The notes: generated by a model from the sequence alone, not told the origin. A stretch of DNA of 64,000 nucleotides from Amycolatopsis sp. NBRC 101858 (GCF_030269325.1 NZ_BSTD01000007.1:620001-684000); one strand, 5' to 3'. Positions 8,487 through 17,003 are shown, numbered from the stretch's first letter. Program-made: numbers and translations.

Positions 8487-8579
8487 CCACGAAGCGAGCC
8501 GGGGACTCGCGCGGCCGCGGCGGACCGATTCAGCCCGCCGAGCCCCTTGCCGACCCGCGACCGGCCTCGCTATGTTAAT

Positions 8580-8592
8580 GAGGAATCTCCTC
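8580..8592. promoter_or_regulatory. Palindromic operator upstream of the Lcp-like gene
   Basis: GAGGAATCTCCTC has perfect GAGGA/TCCTC arms around three bases and overlaps an AT-rich TATGTTAATG element that could serve as a -10 box. It lies between the tandem TetR gene and the exported oxygenase gene and is the best candidate binding site for the tandem TetR. Confidence 0.55.
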
Positions 8593-8678
8593 TTGCCCCT
8601 GCTCGGCTCATGCCTGATCGCCCGGTCCAAGCGTTGCTGTGACCAGGCCGATGCCTACCAAGGAAGCTAGGTAAGTAA

Positions 8679-9872
8679 ATGAGCAATCTCAGTCGGAGGA
8701 ACGTCCTTTCCCTGGGTGTCGCGCTGGGCCTGGCGAGCGCGACGGGTGTCGTCCCGGCCTGGGCGTCGACGGGCGCTGGCGCCGCCGGCACGGATCCCTG
8801 GTGGGTCTGGGACGACGAAGTCGACCGCCTGATGGCAGGCATCCTCGACACCGGTGGAGTCCCCGCGGTCAACACCGCGCTGCGGCCGTGGGTGAACAAC
8901 GACGATGTGCTGCCGGCCGGCCTGCCCGCCGACCTCGCCGCGTACCTCCGGCAGGCCAACCGGCTGCCCTCCTGGGCCGACCCGGTCAAGCTGCGCCGCG
9001 CCGCGGACTTCAACCGGCGCAAGGACACCTACCTGTTCATGCTCTACGGCCTGGGCAGCGGCATCATGAGCACGGTGATCCCGCGGGAGGCCAAGTCGGT
9101 CTACTGGTCCGCGGGCGGGGCGAACATGCAGGACCGCGCGGCCAAGACGTTCACCTTCGGCTACGACCTGAGCGACCTGAACGCGTTCGAGCCGACGGGT
9201 CAGTTCGTCGTCACGGCCAACAAGACGAGGCTGGTGCACGCGGCGGTGCGCCACCTGCTGCCGCAGTCACCGCACTGGCGGGCGGTCGCCGACGAGCAGC
9301 TCCCGATCAGCAACGGCGACATCCTGGTGACGTTCCACAGCCTCGGCACGTTCGTCCACCGCAAGCTGCTCGAGTGGCGCGTCCCGATGTCGGCCGCGGA
9401 CGAAGCGGCCTTCCTGCACCAGTGGCAGGTCGCCATCCACCTGCTCGGCGTGCGCGACGAGTTCATCCCCCAGACGTGGGCCGCGGCCGACGCGCAGTCG
9501 ACGCAGGTCCTCACCCCGCTCCTGTCCCCCACGACCGAGGGCAAGGAACTGGCCGAGGACCTGCTCGGCCTGACCGCCCAGATCGACCTGGGCGTCACCC
9601 GAGGCTTCCTCAACGAGTTCGTCCGCTACGTCCTGAGCGACGCAATCGGCGACTGGCTCCGCTTGCCCCGGGATTACGCGGCCGCGGCCCTCGTCCGCAC
9701 GGGCTGGCCCGCGTACATCGCATTCCGCGAGGGGCTTTTGCCGATAGCACCGGCGGGCTTCTACATGTTCGACCAGTTCGTGCGCGCGATCGCGATGCTG
9801 TTCCTCAACAAGGTCACGTCCCCGACGAGCACCCCGATCACGATCCCGACGGGGAACCGCCCTGGAGCCTGA
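8679..9872 (+). CDS. Tat-exported DUF2236 oxygenase, latex clearing protein (Lcp)-like
   Basis: A 397-residue protein with a twin-arginine signal (SRRNVLSLG, then a hydrophobic core ending in PAWAS), so it is exported folded. The mature part belongs to DUF2236/oxygenase MpaB, the family of the haem b rubber oxygenase Lcp, which cleaves poly(cis-1,4-isoprene). Typical segments are YGLGSGIMSTVIPREAKSVY, the ANKTRLVHAAVRHLLPQSPHW stretch (given here in two parts: ANKTRLVHAAVR, HLLPQSPHW), and DILVTFHSLGTFVHRKL with candidate haem-ligand His residues. Length and the Tat signal match actinobacterial Lcp proteins. I cannot confirm rubber cleavage from sequence alone; another hydrophobic substrate is possible. 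An AAGGAAG site lies upstream of the ATG. Confidence 0.8.
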   Translation: MSNLSRRNVLSLGVALGLASATGVVPAWASTGAGAAGTDPWWVWDDEVDRLMAGILDTGGVPAVNTALRPWVNNDDVLPAGLPADLAAYLRQANRLPSWADPVKLRRAADFNRRKDTYLFMLYGLGSGIMSTVIPREAKSVYWSAGGANMQDRAAKTFTFGYDLSDLNAFEPTGQFVVTANKTRLVHAAVRHLLPQSPHWRAVADEQLPISNGDILVTFHSLGTFVHRKLLEWRVPMSAADEAAFLHQWQVAIHLLGVRDEFIPQTWAAADAQSTQVLTPLLSPTTEGKELAEDLLGLTAQIDLGVTRGFLNEFVRYVLSDAIGDWLRLPRDYAAAALVRTGWPAYIAFREGLLPIAPAGFYMFDQFVRAIAMLFLNKVTSPTSTPITIPTGNRPGA

Positions 9873-9883
9873 CCCTGCCGGTC

Positions 9884-9915
9884 GGCGCGGCGACACGCAA
9901 GCGGGTCGCCGCGCC
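9884..9915. terminator. Hairpin terminator between convergent genes
   Basis: Eleven-base arms GGCGCGGCGAC (9884-9894) and GTCGCCGCGCC (9905-9915) close a ten-base loop, in the 59-base gap between the Lcp-like gene and the convergent small secreted protein gene. There is no U tract, as usual in actinomycetes; it could act in both directions. Confidence 0.65.
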
Positions 9916-9931
9916 ACCGGGACCAGAGCCG

Positions 9932-10306
9932 CTAGTTGCGCGTCCAGCCGGCCGCGCCGACCCACAGCGTCTGGTTGTTGCGAGTGGGTACGACGTCGTC
10001 CCGGAAGACGTACCGGTAGTAGCCCGGCCCCTTGTTGCAGTAGACCGTGGCGTTGACGTGGTTGCGCTGACCGAGAGCGACCTTTCCGTAGACGAGGTCG
10101 TCACCCCAGTCCCAGTTGGTCGACCAGTAGTCGGTCGCCGCGACGATTCCGGTGACCTTGCCGCCGCTTTCGCAGTTGCCCAGCCACGTCGGGAACGAGA
10201 TGTAGACCCAGCCGAACGTCGTCGCCTGCGCGGCACTTTGGCCGCCGAGCATGCCACCCAGCAGCATCACCAGTGCCGCACCGAAAACCGAGAGTCTTCG
10301 TTTCAC
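9932..10306 (-). CDS. Small secreted protein of unknown function
   Basis: A 124-residue protein with a Sec signal peptide: VKRRLSVFG, a hydrophobic core AALVMLLGGMLGG, and a likely cleavage site after SAAQA. The mature part of roughly 95 residues is rich in Trp and Tyr (YWSTNWDWGDDLVYG, GPGYYRYVFRDD) and has two Cys residues (GNCESGG and VYCNKG) that could form a disulfide. The GTG at 10306 has AAGGGA seven bases upstream. I do not recognise a family. It is convergent with the Lcp-like gene and sits alone. Confidence 0.75.
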   Translation of the reverse strand: MKRRLSVFGAALVMLLGGMLGGQSAAQATTFGWVYISFPTWLGNCESGGKVTGIVAATDYWSTNWDWGDDLVYGKVALGQRNHVNATVYCNKGPGYYRYVFRDDVVPTRNNQTLWVGAAGWTRN

Positions 10307-10546
10307 ATCAGATCCCTTCGCCGATTGCACACCCCACCAAAGACGACTGACCTGCCCCGGCTGTTACCGGCAAAGTTAATCAGTTCGAGTGATCGAGATA
10401 TCGACTCAGCTGCAATTCGCCGTCCGTTGGCAAATTCGGAAAGCGGTTGACACGACAGAACGGTCGCGACACGTCTGCTGAGGCAGAAATGAGATCGGCC
10501 GTGCTTCTGATTCTCGCGCACGGCAGATTCACCGCAGTTCGCGAAG

Positions 10547-11473
10547 CTACTGAGCCGAGCGCCTCGCCGGGGACTCCCCGGAGGGGCAACCCGCCTCCGG
10601 GCGTGCGGACAACCCGTGGGCCACGGACGACAGCTTCTCCGGCTTGGCCACGATCCGCAGACCGGCGATCCGGCCGTTCTCGATCTCCACCGCCACCACG
10701 GCCAGCAGTGTTCCACCGGCCAGCGCGAGGATCGCCGTACCCGCGTTGACCTCGGCGAACCCGAACCTGACCGGCACCGCGATCCGCCGGAAGGCCGCGA
10801 CGAGGAAACGGGCCACCTCCGCCCTTCCCGCGACCGGACGAGGCGCGGTGGCGACACGGCGGACACCATCCGCCCAGAGTGTGACGTCCTGCGCCAAAAC
10901 CGCTTCGAGCGCACCCAGCTCCCCGGCTCTGATTGCGGCGAGGAACCGCCCGGACAGCCGCACGCGCTCGCCGCGGTCCGGTTGGCGGGGCGGCCTCCGG
11001 CTCGCCAGGTGCTGCGTCGTGCGGTGGTAGAGCTGGCGGCAGTTCCCCGGGGAGAGCTCCAGGATCTCCGCGATGGCGCGATACCGGTACCCGAAAGCGG
11101 TGCGCAGCACGAACACCGCGCGCTCGTGCGGCGTCCGGCGTTCGAGCAAGACCAGCACCGCGAGGGAGACCGAGTCCCGCTGCTCGGCCGTGGGCAGCGG
11201 GCCGAGCGCGTCGGTCAGGACCGGCGCAGGCAGCCACGGACCGCAGTAGCCTTCACGGCCGGCCCGGACGGCGCGCAGCCGGACGAGGCAGAGCCGCGTG
11301 ACGACCGCCGTCAGCGATTCTCGCGCGTACGCAGTCACCTCGGAGCCCGGTCGTTTCCAGGACCGGTACGCGTCTTCGACCGCATCCTCGGCCTCGTCCG
11401 CGGCTCCCAGCAGCCGGTAGGCCAGGCCGAACAGCTGCTGTCGTCCCGCTCCGAGCTCCACGGCTGGGGTCAC
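10547..11473 (-). CDS. ECF41-type RNA polymerase sigma factor (SigJ-like) with SnoaL-like C-terminus
   Basis: A 308-residue sigma factor: region 2 (QQLFGLAYRLLGAADEAEDAVEDAYRSW split as QQLFGLAYRLLGAADEAEDA and VEDAYRSW), a WLPAPV linker corresponding to the WLPEP signature of ECF41, region 4 (ERAVFVLRTAFGYRYRAIAEIL), and a SnoaL/NTF2-like domain that acts as a built-in regulator in this group. The usual DGGGK and NPDKL motifs are replaced here by DGVRR and KPEKL. The GTG at 11473 gives a standard N-terminus; starts up to 11530 are possible and would overlap the EACC1 stop, allowing translational coupling. It is the last gene of the caspase run, an unusual place for an ECF41 gene. Confidence 0.85.
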   Translation of the reverse strand: MTPAVELGAGRQQLFGLAYRLLGAADEAEDAVEDAYRSWKRPGSEVTAYARESLTAVVTRLCLVRLRAVRAGREGYCGPWLPAPVLTDALGPLPTAEQRDSVSLAVLVLLERRTPHERAVFVLRTAFGYRYRAIAEILELSPGNCRQLYHRTTQHLASRRPPRQPDRGERVRLSGRFLAAIRAGELGALEAVLAQDVTLWADGVRRVATAPRPVAGRAEVARFLVAAFRRIAVPVRFGFAEVNAGTAILALAGGTLLAVVAVEIENGRIAGLRIVAKPEKLSSVAHGLSARPEAGCPSGESPARRSAQ

Positions 11474-11526
11474 CCCGCGAGTATGGCGCACCGAGCCTGC
11501 CTCCTGGCCCTCCACCGGACCTGCCA

Positions 11527-11889
11527 TCACTCGGGAGCGCCGGCGATCTCGGCGGTCAACTCCCGCACCGCGGCCGCGTCGAGGTTCCGCACGTGCGTGG
11601 CTTCGAGGTCGAACGCCGAGCCGTCCGCACGGGTGCCGGTGATCTTCACCGAGCCCGTCCGGTGCCGGATCCAGGTGACGAGCACCGTCGCGACCGCGGT
11701 CGCGACGCCGCCCGGCGCGAGCGCCACGGCCAGCGCCTCCGGAAGCCCGCCGGCGAGGGTGCCCGGCTCGCCGGCCGCGGCGAGCACGTGGACGCGGCCG
11801 CGGAGGTCCTCGTCGGCGGACAGCCAGTCGTTCAGGGAACCGAGTTCCGCGACGGCGTCGTCGGCGGTGATCCGGATGGTCAGGTCCAC
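11527..11889 (-). CDS. EACC1 (effector-associated constant component 1) protein
   Basis: A 120-residue protein with VDLTIRI at the N-terminus, LNDWLSADEDLRGRVHVL, then a hydrophobic stretch (GGVATAVATVLVTWIRHR), and a C-terminal VKITGTRADGSAFDLEA segment. This matches EACC1, a small accessory component described by comparative genomics next to caspase- or trypsin-like effectors in bacterial conflict systems; its biochemical role is not known. A GTAGGAG site precedes the GTG at 11889. It starts eight bases after the stop of the caspase-STAND gene, so the two should be made together. Confidence 0.85.
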   Translation of the reverse strand: MDLTIRITADDAVAELGSLNDWLSADEDLRGRVHVLAAAGEPGTLAGGLPEALAVALAPGGVATAVATVLVTWIRHRTGSVKITGTRADGSAFDLEATHVRNLDAAAVRELTAEIAGAPE

Positions 11890-11897
11890 TTGGGCTC

Positions 11898-14800
11898 CTA
11901 CTCTGTGTGGGCGACGTCGATCGTTTGCGGCGGCTTCCCGTCGGCGTACCGGACGATCCCGACCGCCTTGCGCGCCGGGACGCCGTGCGGGCCGAAGTCG
12001 AGGTCCTCTTCGGCTCCCGGCACCGACAACGGGCCGTGGAGGTTGCTCAGCTGGGCGGTCACGGCCGCCGGGCTCGCCGGTCCGGCCGGCCGCGTCGCGT
12101 AGACCGCGGTGACCAGCGTCATCAGGGCGTCGTGCGTCGACACGGCCTCTGCGGCCGCGGCGCCCGCCGGGTCGAACCCGGCCTCGGCGAAGTCGTCCCG
12201 GTACCGCTGATAGCGCGCCGGGTTCTCGGGTGCCGGCCCGGACGGCGCTGCCCACCCCGCCGGGATGAACGCGGTGACGGCGACACCCGCAGCCGCAAGC
12301 CGGGCGCGCCGGTCCCTGTCGAGGAGTACGTCTCCGGGTTCCACGGCGACCACTTCGATCGGGCCGCAGTCGAACGCCGCGACCGTGTCGAGGAAACCGG
12401 CGAGATCGCCCTGACTCCCGGTGAAGAACACCAGCTCGGGGCGAGTGTCGCAAAAGCCGCGCACGACATTGGGAAAGGTGGCCGACCTCGAGCCGTGCGA
12501 GCCGACGTAGCCGTGGACGGTCATCGACTCCACGGTGGGGCCGACCCGGTCCTTGAGGTCTTGCCGAAGCGACTGGGCGTAGAGGTTGCCGGAGTCGGTG
12601 TCGCCGACCAGCACGGCCTTGCCCCTGAAGTTCCGGTCCCGGATGTACCGGGCGATGACGGCGGCCAGCTGAGCGTTGGGCGGCCGGACCCGGAGCAGGT
12701 TCAACGGTTCCTCGTCGAAGTCGTCAGCCGTGACGAGCGAGGCCACCACGGGCACGCCCTTGCCCCCGAGCGCGCGGACACCCTGCAGGGTCTCCGGCGA
12801 GCTGACGCCCATGCCGATCACGCCCACCAGCGGCGCCGCGCCGGACGTCATCCCCGCCAGCCGGCCGGCCACCGGTTCCCACGCGCCTTCCGACGCGCCT
12901 TCGTTGGCCAGCACCAGCCGGACCTCAGGGGTGAGCCGATTGGCGGCCACCTGCGCGGCGTAGGCACCTTCCAGCTGGTGCCGGATCGAATCGAGGGAGA
13001 ACACGCTGTTCCCGTTGCCCACCGGGAACGGGGCCATGAGGGCCACCGTGACCGCCGGGCCACCGCCGGACTCGACACGGGCGTTCTCCTCGGCGATCCG
13101 GTGCTCGACCGCGGCCAGCTCCGGCCGGAACACGTAGCTCCCGGCCGTCACGCCGACGCATTCGTCGCCGAAGGTGACACTGCTGGAGGACTGCAGGCCG
13201 GACGGACATCCCTCGCCGCGCACGGCAATTCCGTAGACCACCACCGAAGTGACGACGAGAACGGCCGCGGCGAGCGCGGACACCCGGCGGGACCGGCGCC
13301 GGCGGGCCGTGCTCGCCTCGAGGAACGCCCGTGACCGCGCGGGCAGCGGCGTGTCCCCCTGCTCGGCCAGCTCGGCGGCGACGGTCAGCTGGGTGCCCCG
13401 GTACAGCAGGCGCTGCCGCTGGTGCTCGTCGTGCCAGCGCTCGGCCGCCGTGGCCAGCCGGCGGCGCACCAGCAGCGACTGGCGGCTGTCCTCCAGCCAC
13501 GTCCGCAGCCGCGGCCACGCCCGCAGGACGGCGGAATGCGCCAGGCCGACCGCGTCCCCGTCGGTCACGACCAGTCCGCTCGCGACCAGCGCGTCCAGGA
13601 TGCCTTCGGCGACAGGCCGGGTGTCCGGCGCGACGTCGTCGACCAGCGTGTCCCGGGCCACCAGCTGGCGGGTGATGGCCATGCCCTGCTGCACCGCGGC
13701 CAGCCGCAGCGCGAGCGCGCGGAGCACCACGCGGCCCGGCTCGTCGAGGGCGTCGTGCACGCGCTCGGCCGAGGTCTCCACCGCGCGGGCGACCCGGCCG
13801 GAGTTCGCGTACCCGGTGACGGTCAGCAGGCTGCCCTGGCGGCGTTCCCACGTTTCCCGCAGTGCGTGCGAGAGCAGCGGAAGCACCTCGCCCTGCTGCA
13901 GGTCGAGCTCCGTGCCCTTGTCCGCCGCGAGGGCCTCGGCCTGGTCGTGCACGTCCTGGAGCACGATCTGCACCAGCCCGGCCTGCAGGGTCAGCCCGGC
14001 GGCCGCGGCGGGCGCCTGGACCGCGGTCGCGAGCTCGGCGCCGGAGAGCGGGCCGAGCAGTACCTGGCCGGTCTCCAGCGCGCGGCGCAGCCCGGAGTAG
14101 GTCAGGCAGTGGCGGTAGAAGTCCGCCCGCAGGCCGAGCAGTACGACGGCGTCGCCCAGCAGCCCCTCGCCCTCCGGCCCGGCGGTGAGGGCCGCGACGA
14201 AGCTGTCGCGTTCCTGGCGGTCGGCGCATTCGGTGAAGATCTCCTCGAGCTGGTCGACGACCAGCAGGATCGGCCCCGTTCCGCGGTCGGCCAAGGCTTC
14301 GTACAGAGCGCTCAGCGGCCGCGGCCCCGGGGTGAACACGATCGGGAGACGCGGTTCCACGGCGTGGGCGGCGCCGAACGCGACGCCGGCGCGCAGCAGC
14401 GAGGACTTGCCCACGCCCGACGGGCCGACCAGGGTGAGCGGCGGGTCGCCCGGTCGCGCCTTCGCGACCCGGTCGAGCAACGTGCGCGTCTCGTCGGCCC
14501 GGCCGAAGAACCACGCCGAGTCCCCGGTGTCGAACGCGGCGAGCCCGCGGTAGGGGCAGCTGTCCTCGCCGCCGGTGCCGGCCGGTTCGGTCCCGAGGTC
14601 GGCGTCGGTGAGCCGGAACGCCGGGTTGATCGCGAGGACGAACCCGTCGGCCGCCTCGGTCGCCAGGCGGCGAGGCCGCGGAAAGCCGCGCGCGGGCAGC
14701 ATTTCCCGCAGGTGGGCGTACGCGTGCTGCAGGGTCAGCTCCCGCGGGCCGTCCGGGTCGCCTTCGGTCAGCAGCCGGATCAGCGCGCCGCCGAACGCGG

Positions 14801-15365
14801 TGTGCCGGTCCCCCGGCGGTGCGAGCGCGGCCTCGTTCGCGCCGGCGGCGGTCAGCACGTACCCGCCGTGGATGCGCGAGAGGCCGGTCGCCTCGGGCCC
14901 GGCCGTGTCCCCCAGCGTCGCGAAGGCGCGCCCGGAGTAGCAGCAGTCCAGGATGACGATCTTGACGCGCGCCGGGCTTTCCAGCACGGCGTCACGCACC
15001 TGCGCGTAGGCGACGGCGGTGTGCGTCAGGTACCCGGGACGGCTGTCAGTGGCGGCGGTGGCCAGGTAGAGGTTGCCGTCGAGGCTGACCAGCCCGTGAC
15101 CGCAGAAGTAGATCAGCAGCGCGTCTTCCGCGCGCCGCGTCTCCTCGGCCAGCGCTTCCCCGACACCGAACGGCAGAGCCGGATCGAGGACGACCCGGAC
15201 GTTGCCGGCGGTCATCCCGCACCGGTCGACGAGCGTGGTGGCGAGGTCGGTGACCGTCGCCGCAACGGCCGGGACACCGGCGAGGCCGGCCGCACCGGAA
15301 CCCCCGGTCGCGCACCCGGTACCGATGAGAACCGCCCGCGAACCCGCCGCGCGCAGATCGGTCAC
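11898..15365 (-). CDS. Caspase-STAND NTPase-transmembrane-periplasmic-binding fusion protein
   Basis: A 1155-residue multidomain protein. Residues 10-250 form a caspase (peptidase C14) domain with His90 in YFCGHG and Cys142 in ILDCCYSG, so it looks catalytically intact. Residues 270-690 are a STAND-type NTPase that begins CPYRGLAAFD and WFFGR; Walker A is GPSGVGKS (314-321) and Walker B is ILLVVDQLEEIF (Asp371). A basic stretch and one membrane helix follow (about 695-715), then a periplasmic-binding (branched-chain-type) domain to the end, predicted outside. The layout suggests an extracellular ligand sensor controlling an internal protease through the NTPase, a reading from architecture. 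It starts with GTG (15365), 110 bases below the membrane-protein gene, and is followed by EACC1. Confidence 0.9.
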   Translation of the reverse strand: MTDLRAAGSRAVLIGTGCATGGSGAAGLAGVPAVAATVTDLATTLVDRCGMTAGNVRVVLDPALPFGVGEALAEETRRAEDALLIYFCGHGLVSLDGNLYLATAATDSRPGYLTHTAVAYAQVRDAVLESPARVKIVILDCCYSGRAFATLGDTAGPEATGLSRIHGGYVLTAAGANEAALAPPGDRHTAFGGALIRLLTEGDPDGPRELTLQHAYAHLREMLPARGFPRPRRLATEAADGFVLAINPAFRLTDADLGTEPAGTGGEDSCPYRGLAAFDTGDSAWFFGRADETRTLLDRVAKARPGDPPLTLVGPSGVGKSSLLRAGVAFGAAHAVEPRLPIVFTPGPRPLSALYEALADRGTGPILLVVDQLEEIFTECADRQERDSFVAALTAGPEGEGLLGDAVVLLGLRADFYRHCLTYSGLRRALETGQVLLGPLSGAELATAVQAPAAAAGLTLQAGLVQIVLQDVHDQAEALAADKGTELDLQQGEVLPLLSHALRETWERRQGSLLTVTGYANSGRVARAVETSAERVHDALDEPGRVVLRALALRLAAVQQGMAITRQLVARDTLVDDVAPDTRPVAEGILDALVASGLVVTDGDAVGLAHSAVLRAWPRLRTWLEDSRQSLLVRRRLATAAERWHDEHQRQRLLYRGTQLTVAAELAEQGDTPLPARSRAFLEASTARRRRSRRVSALAAAVLVVTSVVVYGIAVRGEGCPSGLQSSSSVTFGDECVGVTAGSYVFRPELAAVEHRIAEENARVESGGGPAVTVALMAPFPVGNGNSVFSLDSIRHQLEGAYAAQVAANRLTPEVRLVLANEGASEGAWEPVAGRLAGMTSGAAPLVGVIGMGVSSPETLQGVRALGGKGVPVVASLVTADDFDEEPLNLLRVRPPNAQLAAVIARYIRDRNFRGKAVLVGDTDSGNLYAQSLRQDLKDRVGPTVESMTVHGYVGSHGSRSATFPNVVRGFCDTRPELVFFTGSQGDLAGFLDTVAAFDCGPIEVVAVEPGDVLLDRDRRARLAAAGVAVTAFIPAGWAAPSGPAPENPARYQRYRDDFAEAGFDPAGAAAAEAVSTHDALMTLVTAVYATRPAGPASPAAVTAQLSNLHGPLSVPGAEEDLDFGPHGVPARKAVGIVRYADGKPPQTIDVAHTE

Positions 15366-15453
15366 GGCAGCTCACTGGGGGCAGGGCCGGTTTCGCTCAC
15401 GGGCTTGAGTATCTGTAGCTCGGAAGCGGGCGTTACAGAGAACCGTCGATCGA

Positions 15454-15470
15454 GGCGGCTCATTGCCGCC
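15454..15470. terminator. Small hairpin between the membrane-protein and caspase genes
   Basis: Six-base arms GGCGGC (15454-15459) and GCCGCC (15465-15470) enclose a five-base loop just past the stop of the membrane-protein gene. It may weaken read-through into the caspase gene, which has its own promoter-like AGATAC element upstream of 15365. Confidence 0.4.
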
Positions 15471-15475
15471 CGCGC

Positions 15476-16558
15476 TCATTCGCGGGGTGCCTTGTCCGGT
15501 GATTCCTCGGGCGCATAGGTCAGCGAAACCTCAGGCTCGGCCTGATCCGCCGGTTCGTTCTGGAGCAGCAGCATCAACTTCGCGTTCCTGCGACGCTCCT
15601 GGTGGGTGGTTTGCGGCCGGCTCAGTCCGAGGTGCCGATACAACGCGAGCCGGTCGAGATCGATGATCGTCGACACGGCGGTCATGAACTCATCGGCTGC
15701 CGAGACCGCCGCACGATAGGCGACGTAAGCGAGCGTGTAAGGGATGAGTGCGAGCAAGAGCCACAACCCGTCCGTGAGCACGGCCGGCACCGTGATGACC
15801 GTGGCCAGCAGCGACACCGAGCACAGCCGGACCGCGAGATCGAGCTGCTCCCGCGAGTCCTGCAGGTACGCGACGTGGCTCTCGGGCGCGATGAGCGCGA
15901 GGTGCGGTGCCACGGTGATCGCGTCCAACCCGTACTGACGCCCCGCCCTGTCCTCCACGGCCCGCAATGCGTTCCCGAGCCGCGTCGGCATCATGCGGGC
16001 TCGTCCCGGGAACCGGCTCTTCGCCTTGGCGTAGACGTCCTCGGCGAGGGCGTGCGACAAAGCCTCTTCGTCTGCCTCCTCGAGGAGGTATTTGTCCATC
16101 TCGCGCTGCCACTCGTCGGTACTGAGTTTGTCGGCTCCCGCTCCGAGGTGGTCGATCAGCTTGTCCTGGAGACCGTCCCCGTGCTCCTCGAGCCGGTTTT
16201 CGATCCTCTGTGCCTTGCCCCGGTAATGCGCCGTGCGTAGTTTCACGGCGGCGCGAGCCAGCCGCGATGGACCCCAGTACCCTTCGAGCAGCTGCACCGT
16301 CGGGAACTGGAGCGGGTGGATGAACAGCCCCACCAGGACCGTGGCGAGCACCAGCCAGGCGGCTCCGGCCAGGGACCAGCCGGCGAAGGCGTCACGTAGC
16401 TTGCCGAGACTCGGCTCGTGGGTCCAGGCGCCGCTCGCGTACAGGGCGTAGACCCACAGGGTGAAGTACAGCGACGGCACCACGGTCACAACACTGAAGT
16501 TCCGGCCGATTTTGCCCGCGACACCGAGCGCCGCGTCAGGCAGCGAAGGTGTCGGCAT
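15476..16558 (-). CDS. Membrane protein of unknown function, four predicted helices
   Basis: A 360-residue protein with two N-terminal membrane helices (VVPSLYFTLWVYALYASG; LAGAAWLVLATVLVGLFIHPL), a long charged helical middle region of about 150 residues, a second helix pair near the C-terminus (VSLLATVITVPAVLTDGLWLLLALIP as two short parts, then YTLAYVAYRAA), and a cytoplasmic tail rich in Glu and Pro. I recognise no enzyme motif. It begins immediately after the stop of the zinc-ribbon gene (TGA then ATG), so the two are translationally linked. The position upstream of the caspase-STAND gene suggests, but does not prove, a part in that system. Confidence 0.8.
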   Translation of the reverse strand: MPTPSLPDAALGVAGKIGRNFSVVTVVPSLYFTLWVYALYASGAWTHEPSLGKLRDAFAGWSLAGAAWLVLATVLVGLFIHPLQFPTVQLLEGYWGPSRLARAAVKLRTAHYRGKAQRIENRLEEHGDGLQDKLIDHLGAGADKLSTDEWQREMDKYLLEEADEEALSHALAEDVYAKAKSRFPGRARMMPTRLGNALRAVEDRAGRQYGLDAITVAPHLALIAPESHVAYLQDSREQLDLAVRLCSVSLLATVITVPAVLTDGLWLLLALIPYTLAYVAYRAAVSAADEFMTAVSTIIDLDRLALYRHLGLSRPQTTHQERRRNAKLMLLLQNEPADQAEPEVSLTYAPEESPDKAPRE

Positions 16559-16729
16559 TCACGCTCTCTTCGTTTCCGAGTAGTCGAGCACGCTGCCGCA
16601 CTGGCGGCAGAGGAACTTGCCCTTCTCCTGGCCGGTCCGGGTGACGATGGAGTCGTCGTACCGGCAGCGGCGGGGCTTTCTCCGGACCCTTCCGGAGCCG
16701 GGAACACGACGTGAGCCGCCTCGGGTCAT
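16559..16729 (-). CDS. Small basic zinc-ribbon-like protein
   Basis: A 56-residue protein with a strongly basic N-terminus (MTRGGSRRVPGSGRVRRKPRR) given here only as its first part, then RRCRYDDS, a CRQCGSVLDY motif and an acidic-to-basic end. Three Cys residues could form a partial zinc ribbon; a fourth ligand is not obvious. GGAGGGG precedes the ATG at 16729. It leads the run of genes that includes the membrane protein and may supply nucleic-acid binding, but nothing firmer can be said. Confidence 0.6.
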   Translation of the reverse strand: MTRGGSRRVPGSGRVRRKPRRCRYDDSIVTRTGQEKGKFLCRQCGSVLDYSETKRA

Positions 16730-16799
16730 GTCACCACCCCTCCCCGTGGCCGAACCAACCATGGTAGGAGTGTCGATCGTTCCAGTCGATGGGAGATTG

Positions 16800-17003
16800 A
16801 TGGGCACGCTGCGCCGGGCTGCCCGGTCGGTACTGGCGGTGGCGCTGCGGCGGCCGTGGTTGCCGCCCGGTTTCGCGGTCATGGTGGTCGCGGTCGGTGG
16901 TCAACTCGGCCGTGGCTGGCTGTACGTGGCCCTCGGCCTGGTGGTCGTCGGCGGATTGGGGCTGGTCGGCGGATTGTTGTGGGTGGGACGCGAGAACTCG
17001 TGA
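16800..17003 (+). CDS. Small membrane protein, two helices
   Basis: A 67-residue protein with a basic N-terminus (MGTLRRAARSVLAVALRR), a helix PPGFAVMVVAVGGQL and a second helix WLYVALGLVVVGGLGLVGGLL ending in WVGRENS. The second helix is described only; no family is recognised. GGGAG five bases before the ATG at 16800 supports this start over the in-frame ATG at 16761. It is divergent from the zinc-ribbon gene. Confidence 0.55.
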   Translation: MGTLRRAARSVLAVALRRPWLPPGFAVMVVAVGGQLGRGWLYVALGLVVVGGLGLVGGLLWVGRENS

